NCBI GenBank assembly: GCA_963836005.1
Contig: CAWIHS010000001.1
Location: 620,001 to 684,000 of the forward strand
Direction of reading: 5' to 3'
Source of the DNA: CAWIHS01 sp963836005
GTDB lineage: Bacteria > Pseudomonadota > Gammaproteobacteria > GRL18
Length of the DNA: 64,000 nucleotides
Shown here: positions 45,898 to 57,321 of the stretch, one piece after another
How positions within the stretch are numbered: the stretch's first letter is position 1
Layout of the letters: every line of letters starts with the position of its first letter
Position numbers and translations under genes: made by a program
The notes under the pieces: generated by a model
Seen by the model: only the letters and a program-made list of their open reading frames with translations
Told to the model about the DNA's origin: nothing
Database searches by the model: none

Positions 45898-48495
45898 TTA
45901 TGCCAGAGCGATGGGAATCACTTCCCTGGCAACTTTCTGATAACTTTCAATTTCGTTGAAATTAAGGTAACGATAGATATCGTCGGCCATCGTATCGATT
46001 TCGGCGGCATACTGCATATATTCTTCAACAGTAGGTAATTTACCAAGAATTGCTGCCACTGCGGCCAATTCAGCAGATGCAAGGTACACATCCGCACCGT
46101 CACCGAGGCGATTAGGGAAATTACGGGTCGAGGTAGAAACAGCAGTACTGCCGGGTGCTATACGCGCCTGATTGCCCATACACAAGGAACAACCCGGCAT
46201 TTCGATGCGCGCACCAGCCGTGCCAAAAATACTGTAGTAACCTTCTTCACTCAATTGCCGCTGATCCATCTTGGTAGGTGGTGCAATCCAGAGACGGGCA
46301 GCAACAGTTCCTGCAACTTTGTCCAGTAACTTGCCTGCTGCACGAAAGTGACCAATATTGGTCATACAGGAACCGATAAAGACCTCCTGAATGGCTGTAC
46401 CTGCAACTTTGGACAGAGGTTTTACATCATCCGGATCGTTAGGACAAGCCAGTAAGGGTTCTTTGATTTGATTGAGATCGATTTCAAGGATATCTGCATA
46501 TTCTGCGTCAGCATCAGCCTCCATTAACTGCGGATTAGCCAGCCATGCTTCCATGCCTTCAATGCGGCGTTGAATAGTTCGCTTAGCACCATAACCTTCA
46601 GCCAGCATCCACTTGAGCATGGTAATGTTCGACTTAAGATACTCTATGACGGTTTTTTGGTTTAATTTGATAGTACAACCCGCGGCTGAACGTTCTGCTG
46701 AAGCATCTGATAACTCAAAAGCCTGTTCAACTTTCAGATCCGGCAGGCCTTCAATTTCCAGAATACGTCCGGAAAATACATTTTTTTTACCTTCTTTGGC
46801 TACTGTAAGCAAACCCGCCTGAATAGCCGCATAAGGAATCGCATTCACCAGGTCACGTAAAGTAATCCCCGGCTGCATTTCACCTTTAAAACGTACCAGC
46901 ACAGATTCAGGCATGTCCAGCGGCATCACAGCCGTAGCTGCGGCAAAAGCAACCAGCCCGGAACCGGCAGGAAATGAAATACCAATGGGAAAACGGGTAT
47001 GTGAATCCCCGCCTGTACCTACGGTATCAGGAAGTAGCATACGGTTTAACCAGGAGTGAATAACACCGTCACCGGGCCGTAAAGAAACACCGCCGCGATT
47101 CATGATAAAATCTGGCAATGAGTGATGGGTATTGACATCGATGGGTTTTGGATAAGCGGCCGTGTGACAGAAAGACTGCATGGTCAGATCGGCTGAAAAG
47201 CCAAGACAGGCAAGATCTTTGAGTTCATCACGCGTCATTGGCCCAGTGGTATCCTGAGAACCCACAGTTGTCATTTTGGGCTCACAATACATACCAGGGC
47301 GAACACCGGAAAACCCGCACGCCCTGCCTACCATCTTTTGCGCCAGCGTGTAGCCCTTACCTGTATCGTCAGGCTCTACAGGCACGCGAAACAGCTCAGA
47401 GGCTGGCAGCCCCAGAGCTTCACGGGCACGGGCAGTCAGGGCACGGCCAATGATCAGGGGGATACGTCCTCTGGCCCGAACTTCATCCAGAATAACTTCT
47501 GTTTTTAATGAGAATTCAGCGATAACTTCATCCGTATCATGACGTTTTACCAGCCCCTGAAAAGGATAAATATCAATCACATCTCCCATTGCCATTTTAC
47601 TGACATCCATTTCAATGGGCAGTGCGCCTGCATCTTCCATAGTGTTGAAGAAGATAGGAGCAATTTTACCGCCAAAACAATAACCGCCTTCACGCTTATT
47701 TGGAATAAAAGGTATATCATTACCCATGTGCCACAGCACAGAGTTTGTTGCCGATTTACGTGATGAGCCTGTGCCGACGACATCTCCAACATAAGCCAGA
47801 GGAAAACCTTTTTCCTTCAGTGTTGCAAACAAGTTAATGGGACCGAGTTTACCCGGATCATCCGGTTCAATACCTTCCCTGGGAATTTTCAGCATCGCAT
47901 TGGCATGTAATGGGATATCGGGACGCGACCAGGCATCAGGGGCCGGAGACAGGTCATCCGTATTGGTTTCACCGGGAACTTTAAACACGGTCACGGTGAT
48001 CTTTTCAGCCAGTTCAGGCCTGGAAGTAAACCATTCCCCATCCGCCCAGGCTTGCAGAATCTGCCTTGCATAAACGTTACCCGCCTCAGCCTTTTCCCTG
48101 ACATCATGAAAAGCATCAAACATCAATAAAGTATGCGACAGGGCCTTAGCTGCAATGGCTGCGATTTCTTCATTATCAAGCGCTTCAATCAGAGGTTGGA
48201 TATTATAGCCTCCCAACATAGTACCCAATAACTGAGTCGCTTTTTGTTTATCGATCAATGGGGATACAGCCTGACCTTTAGTGATTGCGGCAAGAAAGCC
48301 TGCTTTTATATATGCGGCTTCATCTACTCCGGCAGGGACACGGTTAGACAGTAAATCAAGTATAAAATCTTCTTCACCTTCCGGCGGCTGTTTTAAAAGA
48401 TCAACCAACGCGGAGGTTTGCTGTGCATTCAGCGGCTGAGGTAAAATCCCCTGTGCTGCACGCTCTGAAACATGCTTTCGATATTCGGTCAACAT
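45898..48495 (-). CDS. acnB: Aconitate hydratase B
   Basis: AcnB converts citrate to isocitrate and in methylcitrate-cycle organisms also hydrates 2-methylaconitate. From the ATG at 48495 the protein has 865 residues, the same as the enteric enzyme; GAGGA is 8 nt upstream, and the frame's 34 extra codons would run into gltA. Cluster ligands are seen in [14 protein letters not shown] and CSLCMGNQ, and the swivel-domain motif [12 protein letters not shown] is present. It is last in the minus-strand TCA operon, 22 nt after gltA. It probably also supplies the hydration step missing from the prp cluster. Confidence 0.97.
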   Translation of the reverse strand: MLTEYRKHVSERAAQGILPQPLNAQQTSALVDLLKQPPEGEEDFILDLLSNRVPAGVDEAAYIKAGFLAAITKGQAVSPLIDKQKATQLLGTMLGGYNIQPLIEALDNEEIAAIAAKALSHTLLMFDAFHDVREKAEAGNVYARQILQAWADGEWFTSRPELAEKITVTVFKVPGETNTDDLSPAPDAWSRPDIPLHANAMLKIPREGIEPDDPGKLGPINLFATLKEKGFPLAYVGDVVGTGSSRKSATNSVLWHMGNDIPFIPNKREGGYCFGGKIAPIFFNTMEDAGALPIEMDVSKMAMGDVIDIYPFQGLVKRHDTDEVIAEFSLKTEVILDEVRARGRIPLIIGRALTARAREALGLPASELFRVPVEPDDTGKGYTLAQKMVGRACGFSGVRPGMYCEPKMTTVGSQDTTGPMTRDELKDLACLGFSADLTMQSFCHTAAYPKPIDVNTHHSLPDFIMNRGGVSLRPGDGVIHSWLNRMLLPDTVGTGGDSHTRFPIGISFPAGSGLVAFAAATAVMPLDMPESVLVRFKGEMQPGITLRDLVNAIPYAAIQAGLLTVAKEGKKNVFSGRILEIEGLPDLKVEQAFELSDASAERSAAGCTIKLNQKTVIEYLKSNITMLKWMLAEGYGAKRTIQRRIEGMEAWLANPQLMEADADAEYADILEIDLNQIKEPLLACPNDPDDVKPLSKVAGTAIQEVFIGSCMTNIGHFRAAGKLLDKVAGTVAARLWIAPPTKMDQRQLSEEGYYSIFGTAGARIEMPGCSLCMGNQARIAPGSTAVSTSTRNFPNRLGDGADVYLASAELAAVAAILGKLPTVEEYMQYAAEIDTMADDIYRYLNFNEIESYQKVAREVIPIALA

Positions 48496-48517
48496 ATTCA
48501 TTTCCTCAATAATAATA

Positions 48518-49819
48518 TTAACTTTCCGATGCAGGGTATGATCGCATCGCTTCACCTGTATATAACTGGCGTGGGCGGCCAATACGAAATTTCTCACCCT
48601 CCATCATCTCATTCCATTGTGAAATCCATCCGATCGTTCTCGACATGGCAAAAATGACGGTAAACATATTGATCGGAATACCGATTGCAAGAAAGATAAT
48701 TCCAGAATAAAAATCCACATTAGGATAAATATTTCGTGAGACAAAATACTCATCCTCCAGAGCGATTTTTTCCAGACTCATAGCGATATCAAGTATTTGT
48801 TGAATCTCATCATCACCTTCATGTAACTTGAGAATATCGTGACAAACTTCGCGAATTATTTTTGCACGCGGGTCGTAAGTTTTGTAAACCCGGTGTCCAA
48901 ATCCCATGAGACGGAATGGATCATCTTTGTCTTTGGCTCGCTCAATAAATTCATCAATGGATTTACCTGAACTGATAATTTCCTGCAGCATGATAATTAC
49001 CGCTTCATTGGCCCCGCCATGTGCAGGCCCCCATAAGGTGGCAATACCTGCCGCGACCGCTGCATAAGGATTTGCCGCAGAACTTCCTGATAATCTGACC
49101 GTAGACGTGGAAGCGTTCTGCTCATGATCGGCATGTAATACCATGATGAGGTCCAGCGCTTTGGCAAATATCGGGTTGCTCTTGTAGGGCTCGGTAGGAA
49201 CAGAGAACATCATATACAGAAAGTTTTCTGTATATGTCAATGACGCATTCGGATAAACAAAAGGCAGCCCCATGGCATAACGATAACTCCAGGCAGCGAT
49301 AGTAGGCATTTTTGCGATAAGTCTATGCGCAACGATTTCTCTGTCTCGAACATCATGAATGTTCATATGATCATGATAAAAAGCAGATAATGCACCTGCA
49401 ACTCCCATCATAATCGCCATAGGATGGGAATCACGGCGAAAACCGCTATAAAAACTTTTCAATGCCTCATGCAGCATCGTATGTTTACAGATGGTATATT
49501 TAAAGTCTTTAAGACCCTTCTCGCTGGGCAGCTCTCCATAATAGAGTAAATAACAGGTTTCCAGATAACTGCTTTCTTCTGCCAGTTGTTCAATCGGATA
49601 GCCGCGGTATGCCAAAACACCCGTCTCTCCATCCATATAGGTAATTGAACTTTCACAACTGGCGGTTGAAAGGAAACCCGGATCAAAGGTGAAATACCCC
49701 ATTTCCTTGTATAGAGAGCTAATATTGATACTAGGTGGCCCAATAGTGGGTTCTAGCACTTCCAACTCGAGTTGTTTACCCGTTTGATTATCAGTCAGAG
49801 TAACTGTTTTTTTATTCAT
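48518..49819 (-). CDS. gltA: Citrate synthase
   Basis: GltA condenses acetyl-CoA and oxaloacetate. The ATG at 49819 gives 433 residues, with GGAG 6 nt upstream; a TTG further up overlaps that site. The N-terminal domain found in the larger, hexameric, NADH-sensitive gammaproteobacterial enzymes is present. Active-site motifs are [24 protein letters not shown] and [13 protein letters not shown]. It differs clearly from PrpC at 8330-9502. It lies between sucD and acnB in one operon, an arrangement that groups most TCA enzymes under common control. Confidence 0.97.
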   Translation of the reverse strand: MNKKTVTLTDNQTGKQLELEVLEPTIGPPSINISSLYKEMGYFTFDPGFLSTASCESSITYMDGETGVLAYRGYPIEQLAEESSYLETCYLLYYGELPSEKGLKDFKYTICKHTMLHEALKSFYSGFRRDSHPMAIMMGVAGALSAFYHDHMNIHDVRDREIVAHRLIAKMPTIAAWSYRYAMGLPFVYPNASLTYTENFLYMMFSVPTEPYKSNPIFAKALDLIMVLHADHEQNASTSTVRLSGSSAANPYAAVAAGIATLWGPAHGGANEAVIIMLQEIISSGKSIDEFIERAKDKDDPFRLMGFGHRVYKTYDPRAKIIREVCHDILKLHEGDDEIQQILDIAMSLEKIALEDEYFVSRNIYPNVDFYSGIIFLAIGIPINMFTVIFAMSRTIGWISQWNEMMEGEKFRIGRPRQLYTGEAMRSYPASES

Positions 49820-49863
49820 ACAAATCTCCAATTTTGATCCTTACGTCACCGGCTTATGCTTTA

Positions 49864-50739
49864 TCATCCTACCCCTGAAGCTTGAAGGATGCCCTGTCCC
49901 AGTTCTGCTGGTGAACGTACGGTATAAACACCAGCAGCCTCAAGGGCAGAAAATTTTTCGTTAGCTGTACCCTTGCCTCCGGCAATAATGGCTCCTGCAT
50001 GTCCCATACGCTTGCCTTTTGGAGCAGTTACACCCGCGATATAAGCCACGACAGGTTTGCGGACATTACTTTTGATAAATTCTGCGGCTTCTTCTTCAGC
50101 AGTACCGCCGATTTCACCGACCATAAGGATATATTCGGTTTGCGGGTCCGCTTCAAACAGCGACAGAGCGTCAATAAAGCTGGTCCCGGGAATAGGATCT
50201 CCGCCTATTCCAATACAGGTGCTTTGTCCAAATCCAATATCTGAGGTTTGTTTGACACACTCATAAGTCAGTGTCCCTGAGCGTGAAATAACCCCTACCC
50301 TGCCAGCCTGATGAATAGCTCCTGGCATAATTCCAATCTTGCACTCGCCGGGAGTAATAATTCCTGGACAATTTGGTCCAATGAGCCTTACCCCGGCTTC
50401 GTCGGCAATAATTTTTGCTTGCAGCATGTCCAACGCTGGAACACCTTCGGTAATACAAACGACAAGTTCCAGACCGGCATCAATCGCTTCAATAATGGAG
50501 TCTTTACAAAAAGGCGCGGGAACATAAATAACACTGGCTGTTGCATCGGTCTCATCTACTGCGTTGCGCACGGTATTAAACACCGGAAGTCCGAGATGCT
50601 CCTGACCGCCTTTACCCGGCGTAACACCACCGACCATTTTTGTACCATAATCAATTGCCTGTTCAGAGTGAAAAGTCCCCTGTTTGCCGGTGAAACCCTG
50701 ACAGATAACTTTTGTATCCTGGTTAATCAATACGCTCAT
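49864..50739 (-). CDS. sucD: Succinyl-CoA synthetase alpha subunit
   Basis: SucD binds CoA and carries the phosphohistidine intermediate in succinyl-CoA synthetase. The 291-residue length is standard. [15 protein letters not shown] near the N-terminus is the CoA site, and [15 protein letters not shown] contains the phosphorylated histidine. SRSGTLTYE is a further family signature. It follows sucC by 10 nt in the same operon and is followed by gltA 44 nt on. Confidence 0.97.
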   Translation of the reverse strand: MSVLINQDTKVICQGFTGKQGTFHSEQAIDYGTKMVGGVTPGKGGQEHLGLPVFNTVRNAVDETDATASVIYVPAPFCKDSIIEAIDAGLELVVCITEGVPALDMLQAKIIADEAGVRLIGPNCPGIITPGECKIGIMPGAIHQAGRVGVISRSGTLTYECVKQTSDIGFGQSTCIGIGGDPIPGTSFIDALSLFEADPQTEYILMVGEIGGTAEEEAAEFIKSNVRKPVVAYIAGVTAPKGKRMGHAGAIIAGGKGTANEKFSALEAAGVYTVRSPAELGQGILQASGVG

Positions 50740-50749
50740 AGTGATGCTC

Positions 50750-51916
50750 CTAAGTTTTATCTACTGCAGCCACAATCTTGTTCGCGGCATCTGTCAGGTC
50801 GATCGCACTAATCAGGTCAAGTCCGCTATTATCTAATAGAGAAGCACCTTCTGGCGCATGGTTGCCTTCCAGTCTGACAACGACAGGAACTTCAATATTT
50901 ATTTCCTTAATGGCTGTAATAATACCTTCAGCAATCAGGTCACAACGTACGATGCCGCCAAAAATATTCACCAGAATTCCTTTTACCTTGGGATCAGAAA
51001 GAATGATTTTCAAAGCTTCCGCCACTCGTTCAGCTGTTGCTGTACCGCCCACATCCAGGAAGTTTGCAGGTTCACCTCCCTGCAGTTTGATAATATCCAT
51101 CGTGCCCATTGCCAGCCCGGCACCATTGACCATACAGCCAATATTACCCTCCAGTGCAACATAATTGAGATCCCAGTCTGCCGCGCGTAATTCCCGCTCA
51201 TCTTCCTGAGAAGGGTCACGCAGTTGTAACAGTTCTGGATGACGGTACAGAGCACTATTGTCAATATTGATTTTTCCATCGAGGCATAACAAATCACCTT
51301 GTGTCGTAACTACCAGCGGGTTGATTTCAACCAGCGATAAATCTTTTTCCACAAATAACTTGCCCAGTCCGATCAGTATTTGCGTAAACTGTCTTATCTG
51401 TAGACCTTCAAGTCCAAGGCCAAATGCCAGTTCTCTTCCCTGATACGGCATCACTCCGGTAATGGGATTCACTTTTTGCCTGAGGATTTTGTCCGGTGTT
51501 TCCGCTGCAACCTGTTCGATATTCACACCGCCTTCTGTGGATGCCATGATAGTGACACGTCGGGACGCACGATCAAGTACTGCCCCTAAATATAATTCAT
51601 GTTTGATGCTGCAGGGCTCTTCAAGTAAAACAGTATTAACCGGCTGGCCAATAGAATCAGTCTGAAAAGTAACTAAATATGTACCTAACAGATTTTCAGC
51701 GAATGTTTGTGCTTCTGCTGCAGTTTCAAGCAGCTTCACGCCGCCGGCTTTTCCGCGACCGCCTGCGTGGACCTGTGCTTTGACCACAATTCTGTCAGTA
51801 CTCAAGGATTTGATGGCCTCTGCTGCTTCATCAGCAGTTGTTGCAATTTTGCCTGAAGGAGTTGCCATGCCATAGTCACGAAAAAGAGCCTTGGCCTGAT
51901 ATTCATGTAAATTCAT
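50750..51916 (-). CDS. sucC: Succinyl-CoA synthetase beta subunit
   Basis: SucC is the nucleotide-binding subunit that makes ATP or GTP from succinyl-CoA. It has 388 residues, beginning [17 protein letters not shown]. The ATP-grasp domain includes [13 protein letters not shown] (about 51-63), and the C-terminal half contains [15 protein letters not shown] and GNHAPEG. Nothing is odd in the frame. It starts 13 nt after lpd and continues into sucD. Confidence 0.97.
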   Translation of the reverse strand: MNLHEYQAKALFRDYGMATPSGKIATTADEAAEAIKSLSTDRIVVKAQVHAGGRGKAGGVKLLETAAEAQTFAENLLGTYLVTFQTDSIGQPVNTVLLEEPCSIKHELYLGAVLDRASRRVTIMASTEGGVNIEQVAAETPDKILRQKVNPITGVMPYQGRELAFGLGLEGLQIRQFTQILIGLGKLFVEKDLSLVEINPLVVTTQGDLLCLDGKINIDNSALYRHPELLQLRDPSQEDERELRAADWDLNYVALEGNIGCMVNGAGLAMGTMDIIKLQGGEPANFLDVGGTATAERVAEALKIILSDPKVKGILVNIFGGIVRCDLIAEGIITAIKEINIEVPVVVRLEGNHAPEGASLLDNSGLDLISAIDLTDAANKIVAAVDKT

Positions 51917-51929
51917 GTGCTGATCCTGT

Positions 51930-53387
51930 TTAATCCTGACTGCGGCGATTCACAGCATGAACCGCTCTTGTATCAACAGCCAGGGCTGCTTCATGGAGAC
52001 TTTCTGAGAGCGAAGGATGGGCGAAAATGGTTCGAGCCAGATCTTCCGCCGTATTTTCACTTTCCATGGCAATAACGGCCTGTCCGATTAGCTCAGATGC
52101 CATCGGTCCAACAATATGAACGCCTAACACGCGATCGGTGACTTCATCAGCGAGCACTTTTACTAATCCAGAAGCTTGATTCATGGCTTTCGCTCTACCA
52201 TTAGCTGCAAATGAAAATGAACCTGCGCGATAATTAATGCCCGCATCTTTTAGCTGTGTTTCTGTCTTACCCACCCAGGCAATCTCAGGCCTGGTGTAAA
52301 TAACCCAGGGACAGCTGTTATAATCAACATCGGGTTGTTGACCTGCAATTCGTTCGGCAACAGCACTACCTTCTTCAGAAGCTTTGTGTGCCAGCATTGG
52401 ACCTCGAACCACATCACCGATGGCGTAAACACCAGGAATACTGGTTTGACACTCATCATTGACATCAATACGGCCCTGTTCGTCCAGTCTCAGATCAATA
52501 TCATCAGAGGCAATGCCTTTAATGTTAGGTCGTCTGCCTACACAGACGATCATACGGTCAACCGTTAGTTGCTGTTCACCGTCTTTATCAGTGAATTGCA
52601 TCAGCAAATCATGATCATTAAGCTGTGTTTCTGTAATGCGTGAACCAAGACGAATATCCAGTCCTTGCTGTTTAAATTCACGTTGTGCATGCCTGGCAAT
52701 TTGTCTGTCAGCAGCAGGCAGAAAATCTTCCATGGCTTCCAGCATGACCACCTCAGATCCCAAGCGCCTCCATACGCTGCCTAACTCAAGCCCGATAACA
52801 CCGGCACCTATAATTCCCAGGCGTTTGGGAACCGTTTGCCAGTTTAAGGCACCTTCATTATCAACGATACGCTCATCAGTCAGTGGTGCAGAGGGCAATT
52901 CCACGGGGGAGGATCCTGTCGCCATAATGATATTATCCGCTTCATAGATTGAAACGTTAGCATCCTCTATTGTTGCAACACTCACTCGTTTTTCAGCCAG
53001 TAAAGTAGCCCTGCCAGTCAGCCACTTAATCTTGTTGGCTGAAAACAGCTGAGAAATACCACCGGTGAGTTCGGCCACAATTTTATCTTTCCGGGCAATC
53101 ATAGCTGCAACATCAATCTGAACATCCTTGACTGAAATACCGTGATCCATACTATGCTTACTGATTTCTTCGTATTTCTCGGAGCTTTCCAGCAATGCTT
53201 TTGACGGAATACAACCAACATTAAGACAAGTCCCGCCCAGAGCCGGCTTGCCTTCTTTATTCACCCATTGGTCTACACAAGCGGTCTTCATACCCAGCTG
53301 AGCACTGCGTATGGCAGCCACATAACCGGCAGGACCTCCGCCGATAACAATCACATCATATTTTTCCAACACCTGTGTATCCGACAT
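51930..53387 (-). CDS. lpdA: Dihydrolipoyl dehydrogenase
   Basis: Lpd is the FAD-linked E3 that reoxidises the lipoyl group of E2 and reduces NAD+. The 485-residue protein has the FAD motif [12 protein letters not shown], the redox disulfide [13 protein letters not shown], the NAD-binding [10 protein letters not shown], and the C-terminal His-Glu pair in [13 protein letters not shown]. Its place directly after sucB (12 nt) shows that it serves the 2-oxoglutarate dehydrogenase complex; whether it also serves pyruvate dehydrogenase is unknown. Confidence 0.97.
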   Translation of the reverse strand: MSDTQVLEKYDVIVIGGGPAGYVAAIRSAQLGMKTACVDQWVNKEGKPALGGTCLNVGCIPSKALLESSEKYEEISKHSMDHGISVKDVQIDVAAMIARKDKIVAELTGGISQLFSANKIKWLTGRATLLAEKRVSVATIEDANVSIYEADNIIMATGSSPVELPSAPLTDERIVDNEGALNWQTVPKRLGIIGAGVIGLELGSVWRRLGSEVVMLEAMEDFLPAADRQIARHAQREFKQQGLDIRLGSRITETQLNDHDLLMQFTDKDGEQQLTVDRMIVCVGRRPNIKGIASDDIDLRLDEQGRIDVNDECQTSIPGVYAIGDVVRGPMLAHKASEEGSAVAERIAGQQPDVDYNSCPWVIYTRPEIAWVGKTETQLKDAGINYRAGSFSFAANGRAKAMNQASGLVKVLADEVTDRVLGVHIVGPMASELIGQAVIAMESENTAEDLARTIFAHPSLSESLHEAALAVDTRAVHAVNRRSQD

Positions 53388-53399
53388 ACCGATTATCTC

Positions 53400-54596
53400 C
53401 TATACTTCGAGCAGGATCCGCTGTGGATTTTCAACCAGTTCCTTGATGGTACGCAGAAACAGTACCGCACTTTGACCATCTATTATCCGATGGTCATAGG
53501 AAAGCGCCAGATACATCATCGGCCTGATGACCATTTCATCATCCTCTACAACGACACGTTTATTAATGCCGTGCATACCAAGAATGGCACTTTGCGGCGG
53601 ATTCAGTATTGGCGTCGAGAACAATGAACCAAAAACACCCCCATTGGTGATAGTAAAAGTGCCAGCGGTCAGATCCTCTATATTTAACTTGCCTTCTTTT
53701 GCCTTGACTGCATAATCAGCTATAGCGGATTCCACCTCCGCCATGCTCATATGTTCAGTATTACGTAAGATGGGCACTACCAGTCCACGAGGAGATGAAA
53801 CTGCAATACCAATATCACAATAGCCATGATAAATAATGTCATCATTATCAATGGATGCGTTGACTTCAGGAAAACGTTGTAAAGCAAGGGTAGAGGCTTT
53901 CACAAATAATGACATAAAGCCAAGCCGGGCATTATGTGTTTTTTCAAACAGTTCCTTAAATTGATTGCGCATATCCATTAAAGGCTGCATATTGACTTCA
54001 TTGAAAGTCGTCAGCATCGCTGTAGTCTGAGTTGCTTCATGCAAACGCTCAGCAATGCGCTTGCGCAATCGAGTCATTGGCACACGTTCTTCAATACGAT
54101 ATTCTGAATTGACTGCAGCTTCGGTTGAGGCAGTTACCCCAGTTACAGAGGCATTGGCCTGAACGGCAGCTTTTACATCTTCTTTTAAAACTCGGCCTTT
54201 TTTTCCTGATCCGTTTATATCACCCGCTGTTAAGTTATTTTCGCGCAAGGTTTTACGCACCGCCGGACTGGTCTGTGAGTCAATCGATGTACCTGCCTGT
54301 TTTTCAGCAATGACCTCAGGTTCGACGGGTTCTTCTGAGCTGGCAGTTTCTTCGGTGTTTAGCGCCTTCACGTATCCCAGTAATTGTTCACTGCTGACGG
54401 TCGCCCCTACTGCTTCTAGAATAGACTCAAGTACACCATTCACAGGCGAAGGTACTTCCAGCACAACTTTGTCAGTCTCTATTTCAACCAGAGGTTCATC
54501 TAATGCAACTTTATCCCCGGGATTTTTAAGCCAACAGACCACAAGCGCATCAGCAACTGATTCTGGTAAAGTGGGTGTATTAATCTCAACGCCCAT
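53400..54596 (-). CDS. sucB: 2-oxoglutarate dehydrogenase E2 (dihydrolipoyl succinyltransferase)
   Basis: SucB forms the core of the 2-oxoglutarate dehydrogenase complex. Domains in order are a lipoyl domain with the lipoylated lysine in [11 protein letters not shown], a glutamate/alanine-rich linker, the E3/E1-binding domain ([13 protein letters not shown], about 113-125), and the catalytic domain with [13 protein letters not shown]. Two consecutive ATG codons are possible; the second (54596, 398 residues) has better spacing from GGAG. It heads the operon sucB-lpd-sucC-sucD-gltA-acnB. Its E1 partner sucA is at the far left of the window, under a promoter shared in type with aceK. Confidence 0.96.
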   Translation of the reverse strand: MGVEINTPTLPESVADALVVCWLKNPGDKVALDEPLVEIETDKVVLEVPSPVNGVLESILEAVGATVSSEQLLGYVKALNTEETASSEEPVEPEVIAEKQAGTSIDSQTSPAVRKTLRENNLTAGDINGSGKKGRVLKEDVKAAVQANASVTGVTASTEAAVNSEYRIEERVPMTRLRKRIAERLHEATQTTAMLTTFNEVNMQPLMDMRNQFKELFEKTHNARLGFMSLFVKASTLALQRFPEVNASIDNDDIIYHGYCDIGIAVSSPRGLVVPILRNTEHMSMAEVESAIADYAVKAKEGKLNIEDLTAGTFTITNGGVFGSLFSTPILNPPQSAILGMHGINKRVVVEDDEMVIRPMMYLALSYDHRIIDGQSAVLFLRTIKELVENPQRILLEV

Positions 54597-54924
54597 CATA
54601 TTCTCCTTTGAATATAAATATTTGTATTGGCTTTCGCTTCATAACATGCATAGCGGCATCACGCTAAAAAGGTAAGACAGGGGATGTACCGCCCTATTTC
54701 AATAATTACTGCTTATTACCATGTAAAGAAAAGAAATATCACATTTTTCAGGATTATTTCTAAAGTGAGAAAATTAGTATTGATCAGTATATATAGAAAG
54801 AATTGATTAACTAACAACGTTTATTAATAGTTAGTATTTGTATTATGAGTAAATATGAAAAAATAATTCATCGCCATTATCGGTCAGTGTTTTACAGGCC
54901 AATGTTAGTAATATAATAAAAACC

Positions 54925-55001
54925 AATGCTCTGCATTGAGATTTACAGTCCAGCATCATACAGCAGTGTATGATGCTGAAAGTTGTGCTAGATTGTTATT
55001 A
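54925..55001 (+). promoter_or_regulatory. aceK promoter region with 28-bp palindrome
   Basis: TGCTAGATT at 54986-54994 is the same extended -10 element seen before rraA, at the same distance from the start codon. The upstream AATGCTCTG..ATTGA block and the downstream ATTCAGAG leader are also shared. Directly upstream lies a perfect palindrome at 54951-54978 with 12-bp arms (CAGCATCATACA and its complement) around GCAG. It covers the -35 position, so it is a likely regulator site. At rraA only the left arm CAGCATCA is kept. The rest of the 430-bp gap back to sucB is AT-rich and must contain the divergent sucB promoter. Confidence 0.62.
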
Positions 55002-55026
55002 AGATGGTTATTCAGAGTAAGTTATT

Positions 55027-56916
55027 ATGTGTTCAGATAAGTCTCTTAATGATGAGCTACTCCAAAAGTGTCCCGCCCCAGCTGGGCACTCAGAGCCTGT
55101 AGAGAGTAAAAATATTGTCCCGCTCGACGCCTTCAACAGCGATCTGGCTGCCCATAAAGGCCGCACAGACCATAAGGCAGAGTGTATTGCACAGATTATT
55201 CTGGATGTATTCAATCAGCATTACCAGATTTTTCTCAACATCACACGTGATGCAAAGACGCGTTTTATAACGTCTGACTGGGATGCTGGCCATAGAGCAT
55301 CCATCGAACGCATCAAGCTTTATACAAAGCGTGTGACCGAAGCCTCTGATCAATTAAGTTCCGAGTTTAATTTTGATCAATCGGACCGGCAACTTTGGCA
55401 AAAGGTCAAGCAGTATTACATCAGCATGCTCTATGAACATAAGCAGCCTGAACTGGCAGAGACTTTTTATAATTCTGTTTTTACCTGGTTATTTGACCGG
55501 CGTTATTATAATAATACCAATATTTTTGTTCGCCCAAGTATCTCAACCGAATATCTGACCGGCAGCGAACCGACATACTACAGTTTCTACCCTGCCAAAG
55601 ATGGAATAAAAAATTGCATGCAGGCCATTCTGGATGTTTTTGATCTGGGCCTGCCTTTTGAGAATTACCCACGAGATGTTCAGCATCTGGTCGAACAGTT
55701 TGAGTGCAGATTTAAATCCAAGAAAAACAACCGGGTAAGTTTTCAACTTCAGGTGCTCTCTTCTCTGTTTTACCGAAACAAGGCGGCTTACATTGTAGGA
55801 CGTATTTTTAATGGTCTGAATTATTGGCCCCTGGTGATACCTGTTTTGAATAATGAAAAGCAACAGGTTTATATCGATGCTATGGTGGCTAACAAAAAAG
55901 ATATAAAAAACCTGTTTAGTTTTGCCCGTGCTTACTTCATGGTATATACCGAGGTTCCTTCAGCGGTAGTAAGATTCCTGCAGAAGATATTACCGGATAA
56001 GACTGTCTCCGAACTCTATACTTCAATTGGGTTGCAAAAGCAGGGTAAATCAGAATTTTACCGGGCCTTTTTGCATCACCTGGAACATTCAAATGATCAG
56101 TTTAACATCAGTGCTGGCACCAGAGGTATGGTCATGAGTGTTTTTACCTTGCCTTCGTATCCTTTTGTGTTCAAGGTTATTAATGATCGTTTTGCCCCGC
56201 CCAAAGATGCAACCCCTGAGCAGGTAAAACAAAAATACCAGTTCGTTAAAATGCATGATCGTGTCGGTCGTATGGCTGACACACTCGAATTTTCTTATGT
56301 CGCTTTACCACTTTCGCGATTTTCAGATGAACTTTTGCAAGAATTAAAAAATAAAATCAACAATAGTCTGGAAATTAAAGACGACCAGATCATTATCCGG
56401 CATTTATATATCGAACGCCGCCTGATCCCATTGAATCTGTTTCTTGAAAATGCTTCCGGCAAGGAGCTTGAAAATGCCATCATAGAATATGGAAATGCAA
56501 TCAAAGAAATGGCTGCGGCAAATATTTTCCCGGGTGATTTGCTAACCAAAAACTTTGGACTGACCCGATTTGGCAGGGTAATTTTCTATGACTATGATGA
56601 AATCGAATTACTTGTCGACTGTAATTTCAGAAAGATCCCTCCACCACGTTACCCAGAAGATGAGATGGCCGCAGAGCCCTGGTATTCGATAGCACCACTG
56701 GATATATTTCCGGAAGAATTTCTACCCTTTCTGTTTTCTACCGCAGAGCAACGGCAGATTTTTCTCAAGCATCATGCAAACCTGCTGGATGCAGAATACT
56801 GGCAGTGCATTCAGGAGGATATTAGTAGCGGACATTATGCTCACGTGTTCTCTTATTCTAAAGATATCCGTTTTCAATATCTTTACCAGGACTTTGGTGA
56901 TCCTGCTGAAGCTTAA
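55027..56916 (+). CDS. aceK: Isocitrate dehydrogenase kinase/phosphatase
   Basis: AceK phosphorylates and dephosphorylates isocitrate dehydrogenase, setting the split between the TCA cycle and the glyoxylate bypass. The 629-residue protein has the AceK regulatory domain (ILDVFNQHYQIFLNITRDAK, then FYNSVFTWLFDRRYYNN) and the kinase-like half with RGMVMSVFTLPSYPFVFKVI, where the lysine binds ATP, and FYDYDEIELL near the metal site. It has about 50 residues more at the N-terminus than the enteric protein. The start is supported by the leader shared with rraA. Isocitrate lyase, malate synthase and isocitrate dehydrogenase genes are absent from the window, so aceK is detached from its usual aceBA operon. 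Confidence 0.96.
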   Translation: MCSDKSLNDELLQKCPAPAGHSEPVESKNIVPLDAFNSDLAAHKGRTDHKAECIAQIILDVFNQHYQIFLNITRDAKTRFITSDWDAGHRASIERIKLYTKRVTEASDQLSSEFNFDQSDRQLWQKVKQYYISMLYEHKQPELAETFYNSVFTWLFDRRYYNNTNIFVRPSISTEYLTGSEPTYYSFYPAKDGIKNCMQAILDVFDLGLPFENYPRDVQHLVEQFECRFKSKKNNRVSFQLQVLSSLFYRNKAAYIVGRIFNGLNYWPLVIPVLNNEKQQVYIDAMVANKKDIKNLFSFARAYFMVYTEVPSAVVRFLQKILPDKTVSELYTSIGLQKQGKSEFYRAFLHHLEHSNDQFNISAGTRGMVMSVFTLPSYPFVFKVINDRFAPPKDATPEQVKQKYQFVKMHDRVGRMADTLEFSYVALPLSRFSDELLQELKNKINNSLEIKDDQIIIRHLYIERRLIPLNLFLENASGKELENAIIEYGNAIKEMAAANIFPGDLLTKNFGLTRFGRVIFYDYDEIELLVDCNFRKIPPPRYPEDEMAAEPWYSIAPLDIFPEEFLPFLFSTAEQRQIFLKHHANLLDAEYWQCIQEDISSGHYAHVFSYSKDIRFQYLYQDFGDPAEA

Positions 56917-57112
56917 ATATTAGCCTGGTACATAGTCCATTTTGTCCCTGTAGTTCAAGTTTCGCTGATAAGGAAGTTATAATTACAGGTTAAGCTGAAC
57001 TCAGAAAAATACTTTAAAGCTGCTAACTGCAGCCTTTCATTTCATTTATAAGCATAATAATGATAGTATAATTTCTGCTAAACTCAGTGTATTTACCTAC
57101 TTAAAAAGAAAA

Positions 57113-57281
57113 GTAACTATTCAGCGAAATTTTGAAAACGTCCTTGACACCAGGAATTTGCTGACCCACATCCATGGTGGTCATGTAGGGAATGCAGATT
57201 ATACAGGAGCAATTATCTGCCTTACGCAAACACCTGATATCAAGAACTTACGTATAAATCTAAAATACGCTGAATAGTTAC
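57113..57281. repeat. Palindromic interspersed repeat, family A, copy 5
   Basis: This 169-bp copy has the best-kept ends of the family: GTAACTATTCAGCG on the left and its exact complement CGCTGAATAGTTAC on the right. The inner blocks TTGACACCAGGAATTT and ACACCTGATATCAA pair imperfectly, and the centre is CCACATCCATGGTGG. It lies in the 405-bp gap between aceK and the barrel-protein gene and ends 40 bp before the latter's ATG, so it may affect its expression. Nothing else was recognised in that gap. Confidence 0.82.
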
Positions 57282-57321
57282 AAAGAAAACAGATAAATTT
57301 TCCTGGGCGATTATAGCATTC

